Source: Oleiphilus messinensis
GTDB taxonomy: Bacteria; Pseudomonadota; Gammaproteobacteria; Pseudomonadales; Oleiphilaceae
DNA length: 64,000 bases
Direction: 5' to 3'
Assembly: GCF_002162375.1 (NCBI RefSeq)
Contig: NZ_CP021425.1
Span: 248,001-312,000, forward strand
Shown: positions 33,599 to 41,476 of the stretch, piece after piece
Numbering within the stretch: position 1 is the stretch's first letter
Layout of the letters: each line of letters starts with the position of its first letter
Made by a program: the position numbers and the translations under genes
Notes under the pieces: generated by a model
Told to the model about the DNA's origin: nothing
What the model saw: only the letters and a program-made list of their open reading frames with translations
Database searches by the model: none

Positions 33599-33688
33599 GG
33601 ATAAGCTCGTTTAAACCATGAGTAGGTTTAAGCAGGTTTATGAAAACGGTATTGTAGGCCTCAAAAATTCAAGAAGGACAAGTCGTGT

Positions 33689-34063
33689 ATGTTGAATGGA
33701 ATAACGCTGAATCAAGCACAGATTATTTTAATCTGTATCACAGTATCGATGGTTTTGAGTGCGATTGCCGATGTGGTCTGGCCTCAGGCAAGTCGTGAAA
33801 TTGGTTTCGGTCACTCGTTGCTCATGACTGTGTTGATCTTCCTATGGGTAAAAGCCCATGTGCGCATTGAGAATATACGAGAGCCCCGTGGTTCTGCGTT
33901 TATTGCTGCGTTGTTTGCGCCGATTGGCATACCTGTTTATTTTGTGCGGGGATTCGGCTGGCAACGTGGCATGCTTGCTTCGTTGAAAGCATTGGCTTTT
34001 TTAGTCGTGTTGTTCTTGCTCTATCTGATGGTTTGGTATTTGGGTGAAAACGTATTTCTCTAA
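33689..34063 (+). CDS. Small multi-pass membrane protein, unknown function
   Basis: 124 residues, no family recognised. Four hydrophobic segments: ~10-27, ~42-55, ~72-88 and ~100-120, separated by short loops with ENIREPRGSAF in the middle. The fourth segment is FLVVLFLLYLMVWYL. A hairpin follows at 34077. It is adjacent to, but not part of, the IS607-like element. Confidence 0.6.
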   Translation: MLNGITLNQAQIILICITVSMVLSAIADVVWPQASREIGFGHSLLMTVLIFLWVKAHVRIENIREPRGSAFIAALFAPIGIPVYFVRGFGWQRGMLASLKALAFLVVLFLLYLMVWYLGENVFL

Positions 34064-34076
34064 GTTGCAAAACCGT

Positions 34077-34095
34077 AAGACCGTCCACAGGTCTT
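34077..34095 (+). terminator. Hairpin after the small membrane protein
   Basis: AAGACC / GGTCTT stem with a seven-base loop, followed by GATTATTATTG; 14 bp after the stop codon. Confidence 0.45.
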
Positions 34096-34215
34096 GATTA
34101 TTATTGAAAATTCAGCTCAACAATGGATAAACCCCTGCCACCATTCAATCTGTAAAGAACGTGGTATATCATTGCCGGCTTTACTTGCCTCAGCCAATCG
34201 GAACATCACAGTCTT

Positions 34216-35304
34216 ATGAAGTCTTCCAACCTCCCGTATGAGCCTAAACTGGATCATTTGCGCTTCCTTGCCGCTTTAATCGTATTTTTATTTCATGTTT
34301 ACCATTTCTATTATCTGAAATGGCACGCCCATGAAGAAAATGCCTGGATGGGGTTGATTATTGAAGGGCATACAGGGGTCAGTCTGTTTTTCGTGCTGTC
34401 CGGATTTATCTTCATGCAGATCGCGTTGCGAAGTAACGAAATTAACTACCGACAATTCATGGCCAACCGATTTTTGCGGATTGCGCCCCTGTTTCTGGTG
34501 ATATTCTTCGTTGCGATTTCCGTCGGTCGGGATGACTTCAAGGGCTACTATATTTTTTATACGCTGTTTTCGAATATTGGTGAGGCACCGACATCGGGCA
34601 GTTTTATCACGGGAGCGGCCTGGACCATTTCCGTTGAGTTTACGTTTTACATGATCTTTCCGTTTATTGCCCGATTCTTCAAAGAAGCCGGATTGATCTA
34701 CGTGGTGCGCTTGTTCGCGATATTATTTCTGATCAAGTTTTCGAGTTACTACGTTTCGGAGCGCTCCACCCATATGCTGTACTCAACGCTGATCGGTCGT
34801 CTGGATCAGTTTGTCTTGGGTATGGTGTTCGCCTATGTCCTGTTCCATTATCGTGATTTATTGTACCGGTTCCGGTACGTGCTGTTTCCTATAGCCATTC
34901 TTGCCGTATACGCTAACAGCTTTATTCAGGCGAAGTACTTCAGTTTTTTCCATGAGAATCCCAAGCAGCTCTTCTGGGTAACCTGGTCGTTTCAGGAAGC
35001 GCTGGCATGGGGATTTTTTGTCATCGGTTACATGCTGTTGCCCCTTAAAATACCTGCCTTGTTGAACCAGTTTATGACCCGAGTCGGTGAGGTCAGTTAT
35101 TCGTTTTATCTGTTACATGGCATGGTTATATTCCTGGTATTCAATACCCTGGGGCCGATTAATCTGTTTGCGATTGACCAGATCAATGCGTTGGTTAATG
35201 CATTTGTGCTGTTCCTGCTGGTCTGGTTTGTGTCGCATTTGAGTTATCAAACCATTGAGAAACCGTTCCTGGGCATGCGTAAGCGGTATGTCCAGACGAA
35301 GTAG
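34216..35304 (+). CDS. Acyltransferase family 3 membrane protein
   Basis: OafA/YrhL-type membrane O-acyltransferase, 362 residues with ten or so helices. The first helix is preceded by LDHLRFLAALIVFLFHVYHF, with the catalytic His of the family (HVYHF). The FVLSGFIF and NRFLRIAPLF motifs follow, and the C-terminus has SYSFYLLHGMVIFLV and IEKPFLG. Such enzymes transfer acetyl or other short acyl groups to cell-surface glycans or lipids. The methyltransferase gene 26 bp downstream may act with it; no glycan cluster surrounds them. Confidence 0.9.
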   Translation: MKSSNLPYEPKLDHLRFLAALIVFLFHVYHFYYLKWHAHEENAWMGLIIEGHTGVSLFFVLSGFIFMQIALRSNEINYRQFMANRFLRIAPLFLVIFFVAISVGRDDFKGYYIFYTLFSNIGEAPTSGSFITGAAWTISVEFTFYMIFPFIARFFKEAGLIYVVRLFAILFLIKFSSYYVSERSTHMLYSTLIGRLDQFVLGMVFAYVLFHYRDLLYRFRYVLFPIAILAVYANSFIQAKYFSFFHENPKQLFWVTWSFQEALAWGFFVIGYMLLPLKIPALLNQFMTRVGEVSYSFYLLHGMVIFLVFNTLGPINLFAIDQINALVNAFVLFLLVWFVSHLSYQTIEKPFLGMRKRYVQTK

Positions 35305-35330
35305 GGATAATTAATAAAAGAGGGACCGAA

Positions 35331-35948
35331 ATGAGAGCAATTTTTGAAACGATTTATGAGACCAATGAGTGGGGAAAAGGGTCTGGAGAGGGCTCTTTTC
35401 CTGAGCATACTGGTGGTTATGTCCGGTTTCTTGAAAAGTTTATTAAGACACGGAATATAAAGTCCATCGTTGATGTAGGTTGTGGTGACTGGCAATTCTC
35501 CCGGTATGTAAATTGGCAAGGTGCGTCCTACCAGGGCTTTGATGTTGTGCAGTCAGTAATTGAGCAGAATCAGGCCCACTTCACACGGAATAATGTTGCC
35601 TTTCATTTGTACTCCGGTAAACCGGAAACACTGCCCGATGCAGATTTGTTGATCGCTAAAGATGTTCTACAGCACTGGAGCAACGAAAATGTCCAGGCAT
35701 TCCTGCCGCTTATAAGTCGTTATAAGTATGCACTTATTACCAACTGTATTAATGTCTCCGGCGTAACAGAAAACCAGAACATCAATGATGGCGAGTTCCG
35801 CCCGTTAGATTTACGGTTAGCGCCGTTTAACCTGAAACTGGATGAAGTATTCAGCTTTACCAACCGGCAATCCTTTAAAGACAAATATCTCCGCAGGGAA
35901 ATGCCCCGGTGGCGCAAACGTGTGCTTTTGTTTCAAAACAGCCCCTGA
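35331..35948 (+). CDS. Class I SAM-dependent methyltransferase
   Basis: 205 residues. SAM-binding motif I is IVDVGCGDWQFSRYV, and acidic post-I is YQGFDVV. DLLIAKDVLQHWSNENVQAF is motif IV with the 'VLQHW' helix common in small-molecule methyltransferases. The substrate is unknown; it sits directly after an acyltransferase gene, which suggests cell-surface or lipid modification. Confidence 0.82.
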   Translation: MRAIFETIYETNEWGKGSGEGSFPEHTGGYVRFLEKFIKTRNIKSIVDVGCGDWQFSRYVNWQGASYQGFDVVQSVIEQNQAHFTRNNVAFHLYSGKPETLPDADLLIAKDVLQHWSNENVQAFLPLISRYKYALITNCINVSGVTENQNINDGEFRPLDLRLAPFNLKLDEVFSFTNRQSFKDKYLRREMPRWRKRVLLFQNSP

Positions 35949-36188
35949 TTTCAACTGAATTGGAGGTGAATCTTGTCCAAGGCTGCTTTGCTGGTATCGT
36001 AAGTAGTCGTTAGGTAGAATGTCTTTCTTGTTGAATTTAAAGGGTATTTCCGTTTTTATAAAATAAATTAATTTTTCCTGCATCCAAGCTCGCAACCTTC
36101 TCGTATATGCCGCAGAAGACCTGTTCAAGAGGGTAAATGGCAGTACCTCGGGTCTGAAACAAACCGAAGCTTATTGAGAAGGAGCGAG

Positions 36189-37658
36189 ATGATGAATACC
36201 AAAAATAAACAGCGCCTGAGTACACGGGTGGCGCTGCCATCGCTGACTATGGCGCTTATGCTGGCCTCGGGTACCCAGGCATCAAGCCACCGGGAAGCCC
36301 CTTTCATTGCCACAATGCCGCAGGTGGATGCGACGGACTTTTACATGTTCCGAAGCTACGAGTCCGGGCGGGATGGCTATGTCACGTTTTTAGCCAATTA
36401 TTTACCGTTGCAGGATGCTTACGGTGGCCCCAATTATTTTGATTTGGCCAATGAAGCGCTGTATCAGATTCATGTCGATAACAATGGCGATGGCATTGAA
36501 GATGTCACGTTCAGTTTCCAGTTTCAAACCGTTGAGTCCGATTTACAAGTGCCTGTCAACGGTGTTTCTGTGTCTGTCCCACTTAAAAACATTGGTCAGG
36601 TCGGCCCAATGGCGATAGATACGGACGCCGTTAATGTTCGACAGACCTATGCTCTGAATATGATCTATGGCGATCGACGCACAGGCTCGCATAATTCTGT
36701 CGTGAATGCGGATACGGGCTCAATGTCGTTCCGTAAGCCATTGGACTACATTGGCACCAAGTCCATTCCCGATTATGAGGGATATGCCAACGACCATATT
36801 TACAACACCCGAATCCCGGGCTGTGATAGCACAGGGAAAGTATTTGTGGGCCAGCGTGCTGAAGGGTTTGCGATTAATATCGGGCCGATTTTTGACTTGG
36901 TAAATTTAAATCCGCTTGCTGCAGAGGATAGTGCGAGTAATACGCTCGCAGACAAGAATGTTACTACGCTTGCGCTGGAGGTGCCCATTACCTGTTTGAC
37001 AGATGGCAGTGAAACAGTGATCGGAAGCTGGACCACGGCGAGTATTCGTCAGGCAAGGGTTCTCAATCCAAGTCCGAATGCCAGTAAAGGTGCAGCAGTC
37101 AAAGGCGGGGCCTGGACACAGGTATCGCGTCTGGGTATGCCTTTGGTCAATGAAGTGGTGATTGGTTTGAAAGATAAAGATGCATTTAACGCCAGTGAAC
37201 CTAAAGACGATGGCCAATTTGCCACGTATGTGACGAATCCAACCTTCCCTGAACTGCTTGAGATCCTTTTTCCTGGAACCGCTGTTGCGCCAAATCTGTT
37301 CCCTCGTGAGGATTTGATTCAAGCCTTTCTAACAGGTGTTCCCGGATTGAACCAGCCATCGGGCGTGGTTGCCTCGGAAATGCTGCGGCTCAATACCGGC
37401 ATTGACGTAACCCCTGTCGATGCACAGGCGAATCTGGGTGTACTCGGTGGTGATTTCGCGGGATTCCCCAACGGGCGGCGTCCGGGGGATGACATTATTG
37501 ATGCTGTATTGCGTGTTGCCATGGGGGCCTTGATCGCGGATGAAAGTCTGGCACCGAATAAAAATGCACCGTTAACGGATGGTGCCACGGTTAGTGTGAA
37601 TGATTTTATGTCCCACTTTCCCTATTTGAATTCACCCCGTGCCGGATCGGCGCAATAA
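36189..37658 (+). CDS. DUF4331 family exported protein
   Basis: 489 residues from the ATG at 36189, preceded by GAAGGAGCGAG. A signal peptide (MALMLASGTQASS) is followed by the family's opening SHREAPFIATMPQVDATDFYM (shown up to 20 residues: SHREAPFIATMPQVDATDFY). Typical later blocks are QIHVDNNGDGIEDVTFSFQF, GWIDLVNLNPLAA-like FDLVNLNPL, and DFAGFPNGRRPGDDIIDAVL. The family function is unknown. It opens an operon with a DUF4214, a TPR and a HupE-like gene; that layout recurs in other gammaproteobacteria. Confidence 0.88.
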   Translation: MMNTKNKQRLSTRVALPSLTMALMLASGTQASSHREAPFIATMPQVDATDFYMFRSYESGRDGYVTFLANYLPLQDAYGGPNYFDLANEALYQIHVDNNGDGIEDVTFSFQFQTVESDLQVPVNGVSVSVPLKNIGQVGPMAIDTDAVNVRQTYALNMIYGDRRTGSHNSVVNADTGSMSFRKPLDYIGTKSIPDYEGYANDHIYNTRIPGCDSTGKVFVGQRAEGFAINIGPIFDLVNLNPLAAEDSASNTLADKNVTTLALEVPITCLTDGSETVIGSWTTASIRQARVLNPSPNASKGAAVKGGAWTQVSRLGMPLVNEVVIGLKDKDAFNASEPKDDGQFATYVTNPTFPELLEILFPGTAVAPNLFPREDLIQAFLTGVPGLNQPSGVVASEMLRLNTGIDVTPVDAQANLGVLGGDFAGFPNGRRPGDDIIDAVLRVAMGALIADESLAPNKNAPLTDGATVSVNDFMSHFPYLNSPRAGSAQ

Positions 37659-37673
37659 TCAGGGAGTTGGGCA

Positions 37674-38423
37674 ATGAATAATCATACTTCCGGCTTTTGC
37701 ACTTTGATAACGGCGATTTTTTTTACCGCCTGGTCAGTTCAGGCATCAGCACAGTGTGCTGTCGGCTCTGAATTTTCAATGGCAGAGGAAACCGTGTTAG
37801 AAGCGTACATCGGCTATTACGGGCGTCCGGCAGATCCGGACGGACTGGCTTTTTGGTCTCAGATTCTGGAAAACCAGGGTGGCCGTCTCGACAGTATTAT
37901 CGATGCGTTTGGCAGGTCTTCGGAGTTCGACGAGCGATTTGGAAATCTGGATAACGGTGTGTTGGTTACTAATTTATACGAGCAGCTGTTTGCGCGTACA
38001 CCGGATGATGCAGGTCTGGCGTTTTGGGTTGGAGAATTGGATACGGGGGCGTCCAGCTTACAAAGCGTGACGTTGAACATTCTCGGTGGCGCGCAAAATA
38101 GCGATGTTGAAGTGCTGCAAAATCGCACACTGGTTTCTAAATTCTACATTGAGCAACGTCGCAGTTTGTCTTTGAGCGCTGAGCCCTCAGCGGATCAACT
38201 GGCGATGCTCGTTGCAAGCGTGACTGAAAATCCGGAAACAGCGACTGCAGCTTGCATTGCTGTTACAGCGCTGTTAACGAGCTTGGATGAGCGGACATTT
38301 TCAGCTTTAGTACTGGATTTGATTCAAAACCAGACGTCAGATACCGCTGCGCCTCTGGATATTAATGGTTTGAATTTAGACATGAGTAATGAGGATGACG
38401 ATGCCTTTTCCAGCTTGTTTTAA
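37674..38423 (+). CDS. Secreted DUF4214 domain protein
   Basis: 249 residues with a signal peptide (LITAIFFTAWSVQASA). The mature N-terminus has the DUF4214 pattern EETVLEAYIGYYGRPADPDG, then a second half LFARTPDDAGLAFWVGELD. It is strikingly similar to the front of the 991-residue beta-helix protein at 8011 (FSMAEETVLEAYIGYYGRPA versus FSAAEESVLGAYIAYYGRPA), so the two share a module. The remainder has no clear domain. It overlaps the next gene slightly and follows DUF4331 by 15 bp. Confidence 0.8.
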   Translation: MNNHTSGFCTLITAIFFTAWSVQASAQCAVGSEFSMAEETVLEAYIGYYGRPADPDGLAFWSQILENQGGRLDSIIDAFGRSSEFDERFGNLDNGVLVTNLYEQLFARTPDDAGLAFWVGELDTGASSLQSVTLNILGGAQNSDVEVLQNRTLVSKFYIEQRRSLSLSAEPSADQLAMLVASVTENPETATAACIAVTALLTSLDERTFSALVLDLIQNQTSDTAAPLDINGLNLDMSNEDDDAFSSLF

Positions 38424-39675
38424 AGACATCCACTGGCGGGGCGTTGTCTCCTCCGGTGTGTGTGCCTTGCGATCAGGTCTGCGATTAGTGTACCTGTTCT
38501 GCTCCGTGCTGGGGATTTGGGGGGGCAGTGCAGCATTGGCTGCCCCTTACATTCCGGAGGATGACGCAGAAGTCTTGTTAGTTTTGCCGCCTTCATTTCT
38601 CCAAGGCAGGGCGTTGCAACAAGCGCATATTAATGAAGTCGCTAGGCTCGACCAGGCATTACCGCTTGCCCGTCAGTATTTGAACCTGGCAGAGCTGGAT
38701 GGTGATCCGCGTTGGTATGGCAAGGCCCAATCAGTGCTGATGCCATGGTGGGAGTCAGCCTTAGTGCCAGACCATTTTCGATTGTTCAAAGCGCGAATTT
38801 TGCAACACAAACATTTGTTTGATGATGCAATGGAAGAGCTGGATTTGGTGTTAATCCATCAACCCCAGCATGTGGAAGCACGCTTGAATCGTGCTCAGAT
38901 TCACTTGTTGCAGGGGCGTTCTGAATTGGCCCGCAAAGACTGTAAATACCTGGCATTACTGACCACGGCGGATATTACGCTCAATTGCGTTGCACAGGTC
39001 GATGGTGTAACGGGTCAGGGCGAGCAGACGATTGAGTATCTGAAACAGATATTAGCGAATCGCACCTTGAGCGTTGAGGCGCGCTACCCGATTTGGGTGA
39101 CATTGGCTACCGTGGCCCATCGGCTTGAGTATAGTCGCCTCGCTGAGTCGCTTTACCGCAAATGCCTCGAATATCGGCCTGATGATCGCTATGTGTTGAA
39201 TCATTATGCTGATTTTTTACTCGAACGTGGCAAGACTGGCGTACTCACTACTTTATTGCAAAACCAGTCGGATCTGTCGCTCAAGATTAAATTGACCGAA
39301 GCGTACATACAGCAGGGCGATTCAAGGGCGACAGAATCGTTGGCGAGTCTGGATGAGGCGATTGAGCTGGAGCAATTAGCGTTCGCTACGGGACGCCAGG
39401 AAATAGTTCGCTCAGATAAAACAATCGCCCAGTATTACCTGAGGTTGGCCCACCGCCCGCAACAAGCTTTCGAGGCCGCAATGCGCAATTGGCAAACACA
39501 GAAAGAGCCCGGCGATACACGCCTGGTGCTCGAAGCCGCGTTAGCTGCAGATCGAATGAATGCCTTGCAGCCGGTGTTACAGTTTGTGGCAGATACTCGA
39601 TTACAGGACAGCCGAATCGATCAGCTTCTGGCTAAAGTATCTGCGCGATTGCAGGAGAATCGGCATGAGAGCTAA
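38401..39675 (+). CDS. TPR-repeat exported protein
   Basis: 424 residues from the ATG at 38401, which has GAGG six bases upstream; the frame is open to 38389. The N-terminal region has a hydrophobic segment (LVYLFCSVLGIWGGSAALAA) that looks like a signal sequence. The rest is TPR-like helix pairs, for example HKHLFDDAMEELDLVLIHQP, ANRTLSVEARYPIWVTLATV and CLEYRPDDRYVLNHYADFLL. Its partner is not identifiable. The 3' end overlaps the HupE-like gene by 11 bp. Confidence 0.78.
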   Translation: MPFPACFKDIHWRGVVSSGVCALRSGLRLVYLFCSVLGIWGGSAALAAPYIPEDDAEVLLVLPPSFLQGRALQQAHINEVARLDQALPLARQYLNLAELDGDPRWYGKAQSVLMPWWESALVPDHFRLFKARILQHKHLFDDAMEELDLVLIHQPQHVEARLNRAQIHLLQGRSELARKDCKYLALLTTADITLNCVAQVDGVTGQGEQTIEYLKQILANRTLSVEARYPIWVTLATVAHRLEYSRLAESLYRKCLEYRPDDRYVLNHYADFLLERGKTGVLTTLLQNQSDLSLKIKLTEAYIQQGDSRATESLASLDEAIELEQLAFATGRQEIVRSDKTIAQYYLRLAHRPQQAFEAAMRNWQTQKEPGDTRLVLEAALAADRMNALQPVLQFVADTRLQDSRIDQLLAKVSARLQENRHES

Positions 39676-40825
39676 AGCAATTTATGTATTCTTGTTGTTC
39701 GGTCTGATCACAGGTTCTCCTGTGCTTGCACATCAGGTGAGTCAAAGCCAATTGGCGCTTCAGTTAGATTCAGCAGAGGATGCAGGACAGGCAGTTGGAA
39801 ACTGGCATATTGGATTAATGGATTTAGAGCTCAGTCTTGGCCTGGACCGGGACGGGAATGGAAAGGTAACCTGGGCTGAAGTTCGAGACCGTGAGGCAGA
39901 GATTTTCGCCTGGGCTGAGCCGAGCTTGCGATTCACACAGCAAAGTGTGGAATGTCAAGTTACACCATCATCTGCACAAATTGATCGTTTGAATTCTGGA
40001 TTGTATTGGGTGCTGCCATTTCGTCTGAGCTGCCCTGAACCGCTAGAAAACATATCCCTCGAATATAATCTGCTGTTTGATCAGGATCGTAGTCATCGTG
40101 CACTCGTGACTTATGAGTTTTCGCAACAAGGCAATGCGCAAGCTCGTGACAAGATAACCCGAGTGCTCACCCCGGAATCACGCACGTTGGTGCTTGACTG
40201 GACCGCAGAGGAGGGAAACTGGCTCGGAATCGTTCAGGATTTTGTGGTCCAGGGTGTCTGGCACATCTGGATTGGACTGGATCATATATTCTTTCTGCTT
40301 GCATTGTTGATTCCCGGTGTATTTCGTCGCGTGGATTTTCGGTGGCAGAGCTATGATTCTTTTAAGGGGGCTTGCCGTGATGTCTTGATTGTCGTCTCCA
40401 TGTTCACGATCGCCCATTCCATTACCTTGACTGCGGCAACGTTGAAGTGGATTGTATTACCGATTACCTGGGTAGAGATGGTTATCGCTTTTTCTGTGGC
40501 GTTGGCAGGATTGAATATTATTTTTCCTGTTTTGCACCGGCAACGTTGGTTAGTCGCATTTGTCTTTGGATTGATTCACGGGTTTGGTTTTGCCAGTGTG
40601 TTGAGCGATTTGCAATTGCCTAAAGAGGCGTTTCTCACCAGCTTGATCAGTTTTAATCTGGGTGTAGAGCTTGGGCAACTGGCCATTGTACTTCTGGTGT
40701 TACCGCTGATTTACAGTTTACGTAATCAAAACCTGTATCGTCGGCATGCTATGCCGGTCGCGGCGTTCGGGATCTTTTTGATGGGGTCGTTCTGGATGGC
40801 TGAGCGGGCGATGGCATTACCGTGA
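39665..40825 (+). CDS. HupE/UreJ-like membrane protein
   Basis: 386 residues from the ATG at 39665, preceded by AGGAG. A signal peptide (IYVFLLFGLITGSPVLAHQV) leads to a periplasmic domain with an EF-hand-like segment (LDRDGNGKVTWAEVRDREAE). Seven or so membrane helices follow with the HupE/UreJ motifs HIWIGLDHIFFLLALLIPG, FTIAHSITL, VALAGLNII and GLIHGFGFASVL. HupE/UreJ proteins are thought to move metal ions, and the conserved histidines fit that. The EF-hand in the soluble part is a nice detail. It ends the DUF4331 operon and is followed by a hairpin terminator. Confidence 0.85.
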   Translation: MRAKAIYVFLLFGLITGSPVLAHQVSQSQLALQLDSAEDAGQAVGNWHIGLMDLELSLGLDRDGNGKVTWAEVRDREAEIFAWAEPSLRFTQQSVECQVTPSSAQIDRLNSGLYWVLPFRLSCPEPLENISLEYNLLFDQDRSHRALVTYEFSQQGNAQARDKITRVLTPESRTLVLDWTAEEGNWLGIVQDFVVQGVWHIWIGLDHIFFLLALLIPGVFRRVDFRWQSYDSFKGACRDVLIVVSMFTIAHSITLTAATLKWIVLPITWVEMVIAFSVALAGLNIIFPVLHRQRWLVAFVFGLIHGFGFASVLSDLQLPKEAFLTSLISFNLGVELGQLAIVLLVLPLIYSLRNQNLYRRHAMPVAAFGIFLMGSFWMAERAMALP

Positions 40826-40898
40826 GGGTGGCTTTGTCATGTAGTGATTAGCATATACATGCGTAAACCCTCGCCCACTCGGGCGGGGATATAAGCGG

Positions 40899-40922
40899 GA
40901 AGTTCGGAGAACTTCTTGTTTT
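40899..40922 (+). terminator. Hairpin with T run after the HupE-like gene
   Basis: Perfect 7-bp stem GAAGTTC-GGA-GAACTTC followed by TTGTTTTT, 74 bp after the stop. A second GC hairpin (CTCGCCC-ACT-CGGGCGGG, near 40870) lies just before it. These could also be the left end of the decayed tnpB element. Confidence 0.6.
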
Positions 40923-40949
40923 TCATAATAGGCTGTATGTAATTACAGC

Positions 40950-41443
40950 ATACTGAGAGCGACCAAAGTAAGAATTTACCCAACGCCTGAACAGGCGGAA
41001 TTTCTCAACCGCCAGTTCGGTGCTACGCGGTTCGTGTACAACAAGGCCTTGCATGTCATCAGTGCTCAGTACAAACGCCACGGCCTGAAGCTCAAGGCCA
41101 AGAAAGATATTAAGCCCTGCTCGCGGCGGCAAAAAAGTCACGCAAGTATCACTGGCTCAAGGAGTTTGACTCGATTGCACTCCAGCAAGCTTGTATCAAC
41201 CTGGATAAAGCCTTTCAGAACTTCTTCGACGCGAAGCACTCCGATCGTTACCTCAAGCGCAAACACGGCAAACAATCCAGTTACCACTGCACGAGTATCA
41301 GCGCGGGGGATAACTGGATTAAAGTGCCGAAGGACTGTCGGTTCCTGCCAATGGAGGCTTGCGTAAATCCAGCCACGCATCGGTTGCAGCCTAAGAAGTT
41401 GGAAGCCTTGCCCGACAGGACGGGGAGCAGTCACTATGCATAA
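40950..41443 (+). pseudogene. Decayed IS200/IS605-type tnpB
   Basis: Remnant of an RNA-guided TnpB nuclease. The start is degraded (ATA instead of ATG before LRATKVRIYPTPEQAEFLNR). The N-terminal RNA-binding region is recognisable (FGATRFVYNKAL), a single-base deletion near 41114 shifts the frame, then KYHWLKEFDSIALQQACINL continues. Around 41338 the sequence jumps to a C-terminal tail (PMEACVNPATHRLQPKK), so the whole RuvC core is missing. A GC-rich hairpin upstream and the tail downstream may be the element's ends. It sits at the left border of the lasso-peptide locus. Confidence 0.8.
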
Positions 41444-41476
41444 GAATATTGAGAGGAAATATCCGTTGATTGGTTT

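Larger units (their letters stand above)
31647..33630 (+). mobile_element. IS607-like element with 13-bp terminal inverted repeats
   Basis: TAAACCTACTCAT (31647-31659) and ATGAGTAGGTTTA (33618-33630) are perfect reverse complements and bracket a MerR-type DNA-binding fragment and a tnpB gene. The right end also folds as TTAAACC-ATGAGTA-GGTTTAA (33611-33631) and is followed by a second AGGTTTA. In TnpB elements the guide RNA usually ends at the right end, so 33500-33660 is where it should be sought. The exact boundaries beyond the inverted repeats are uncertain. Confidence 0.7.
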
